A DNA stretch of 7,552 bases, from contig NVQY01000114.1 of the NCBI GenBank assembly GCA_002400675.1, forward strand, positions 1-7,552, read 5' to 3'. The notes beneath the pieces were generated by a model. It ran no database searches and was not told the origin of the DNA. It worked only from the letters and a program-made list of their open reading frames with translations. Position numbers and translations under genes: made by a program. This document shows, one piece after another, positions 6,529-7,552 of the stretch. Position 1 is the stretch's first letter. Each line of letters opens with the position of its first letter. The DNA comes from Paracoccaceae bacterium. GTDB lineage: Bacteria; Pseudomonadota; Alphaproteobacteria; Rhodobacterales; Rhodobacteraceae.

Positions 6529-7552
6529 ATGCCAACCACCGACGCCACCGACGCCGTTCAACTGACCGCCGACCTTATCCGATGCCCCTCTGTCACCCCT
6601 ATCGAGGGCGGCGCAATCGTGTTGCTAGAGAGCCTGCTGGGCGCGGCTGGCTTTACCTGTATCCGCACCGACCGCGGCGAGGTCAGCAACCTGTTTGCCC
6701 GCTGGGGGGCCAAGGGCCACGCCCGCACGTTCGGGTTCAACGGCCACACCGACGTCGTGCCGGTCGGGGACGAGGCCGCCTGGACAATGCCGCCCTTTGG
6801 GGCCGAGGTAAAAGACGGGTTCCTGTACGGGCGCGGGGCCACGGATATGAAATCCGGCGTGGCCGCCTTCGCCGCCGCCGCCATCGACTATGTCCGCGAC
6901 ACGCCGCCGGATGGCGCCATCATCCTGACCATCACCGGCGACGAAGAAGGAGCCTCCACCGACGGCACACTTGCCCTGCTGGACTTCATGGCGACAACGG
7001 GCGAAGCCATGTCCGCCTGCATCGTCGGCGAACCAACCTGCCCCGACCACATGGGCGAAATGATCAAGATCGGGCGGCGCGGGTCGATGACCGCGTGGTT
7101 TACCGTGATCGGCCAACAGGGCCACTCGGCCTATCCGCACCGCGCCCGCAACCCGCTGCCGGCGATGGCACGGCTGATGGACCGGCTGGCGTCGCACGAA
7201 CTGGACCGGGGGACCGACCACTTTGACGCCTCGACGCTGGCCGTGGTCAACATCGACACGGGCAACACCGCGACAAACGTCATCCCGGCCCAATGCACAG
7301 GCACGGTGAATATCCGTTTCAACGACACCCATTCCGGCGCAAGCATTAGCGATTGGTTACAGGCCGAAGCCGCCAAAGTGGCCAAGGACTTCGATGTCAA
7401 AATATCCACGAACATCAAGATTTCCGGCGAAAGCTTTGTCACCCCGCCCGGCCCGCTTAGCGATCTGGTGGTCGCGGCGGTCAAGGCCGAAACCGGTATC
7501 GACCCGGTGTTGTCCACCTCGGGCGGTACCTCGGACGCGCGGTTTGTCAAGA
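6529..7552 (+). CDS. dapE: Succinyl-diaminopimelate desuccinylase, 3' end cut off by the window
   Basis: DapE is a cytoplasmic dinuclear zinc hydrolase of the M20 family. It cleaves N-succinyl-LL-diaminopimelate to LL-diaminopimelate and succinate, two steps after DapD in lysine and peptidoglycan precursor synthesis. The frame is open from the ATG at 6529 to the window end, giving 341 codons of a family length near 380, so about 40 residues are missing. Zinc ligands are visible as His73 and Asp75 context ([12 protein letters not shown]), Asp106 ([10 protein letters not shown]), Glu139 as general base and Glu140 (TGDEEGAST), and Glu168 (IVGEPTC). The substrate-binding region [13 protein letters not shown] is present at the end. 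The last His ligand lies beyond the window. GGGGA precedes the start by 8 bases. It is transcribed away from the Hint cluster and in the same direction as dapD. Confidence 0.96.
   Translation, partial: MPTTDATDAVQLTADLIRCPSVTPIEGGAIVLLESLLGAAGFTCIRTDRGEVSNLFARWGAKGHARTFGFNGHTDVVPVGDEAAWTMPPFGAEVKDGFLYGRGATDMKSGVAAFAAAAIDYVRDTPPDGAIILTITGDEEGASTDGTLALLDFMATTGEAMSACIVGEPTCPDHMGEMIKIGRRGSMTAWFTVIGQQGHSAYPHRARNPLPAMARLMDRLASHELDRGTDHFDASTLAVVNIDTGNTATNVIPAQCTGTVNIRFNDTHSGASISDWLQAEAAKVAKDFDVKISTNIKISGESFVTPPGPLSDLVVAAVKAETGIDPVLSTSGGTSDARFVK

Noticed and set aside
6174..7226. Long plus-strand frame overlapping the start of dapE
   Set aside because: It runs in another frame over the dapE coding region and yields an Arg/His-rich translation typical of a shadow of GC-rich coding DNA.

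Overview
The window looks like a chromosomal segment from a Rhodobacterales (Roseobacter-type) alphaproteobacterium. The evidence is GC-rich coding DNA, DapD and DapE sequences of the alphaproteobacterial succinylase type, and two Hint-domain proteins of a kind common in that order. The assignment is from recognition only; no search was run.

Layout. Bases 1 to about 88 do not belong to the gene that follows. They read as part of a different protein on the minus strand, so the window seems to open across a junction. From about 90 to 662 (+) lies the C-terminal two thirds of dapD. A cation diffusion facilitator (699-1616, -) and a 127-residue protein of unknown function (1831-2214, +) are transcribed divergently from a shared 214-base gap. 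A perfect AT-rich hairpin (2253-2275) separates the small gene from a three-gene minus-strand cluster running 6213 to 2300. That cluster encodes, in transcription order, a choice-of-anchor L/Hint surface-type protein, a second Hint-like protein that has lost the key residues, and a glutamate-receptor-like ligand-gated channel with an unusual filter. The 315-base gap 6214-6528 separates this cluster from dapE (6529 to the window end, +, 3' end cut off).

How the genes fit together. DapD and DapE act two steps apart in the succinylase branch of diaminopimelate/lysine synthesis. They bracket a block of genes with no obvious link to that pathway. The two Hint genes are 3 bases apart and almost certainly co-transcribed; the channel gene follows 65 bases later and probably belongs to the same unit. 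The strongest oddities are in key residues: a CDF transporter lacking both intramembrane aspartates, a channel filter without the TVGYG signature, a Hint paralogue without its Cys and His, and a 42-residue Asp/Glu/Lys/Asn tract encoded by tandem repeats inside the larger Hint protein. I found no RNA gene, CRISPR array, insertion sequence or tRNA. I cannot claim a fully new system; the Hint/Hint-like/channel cluster is the best candidate.
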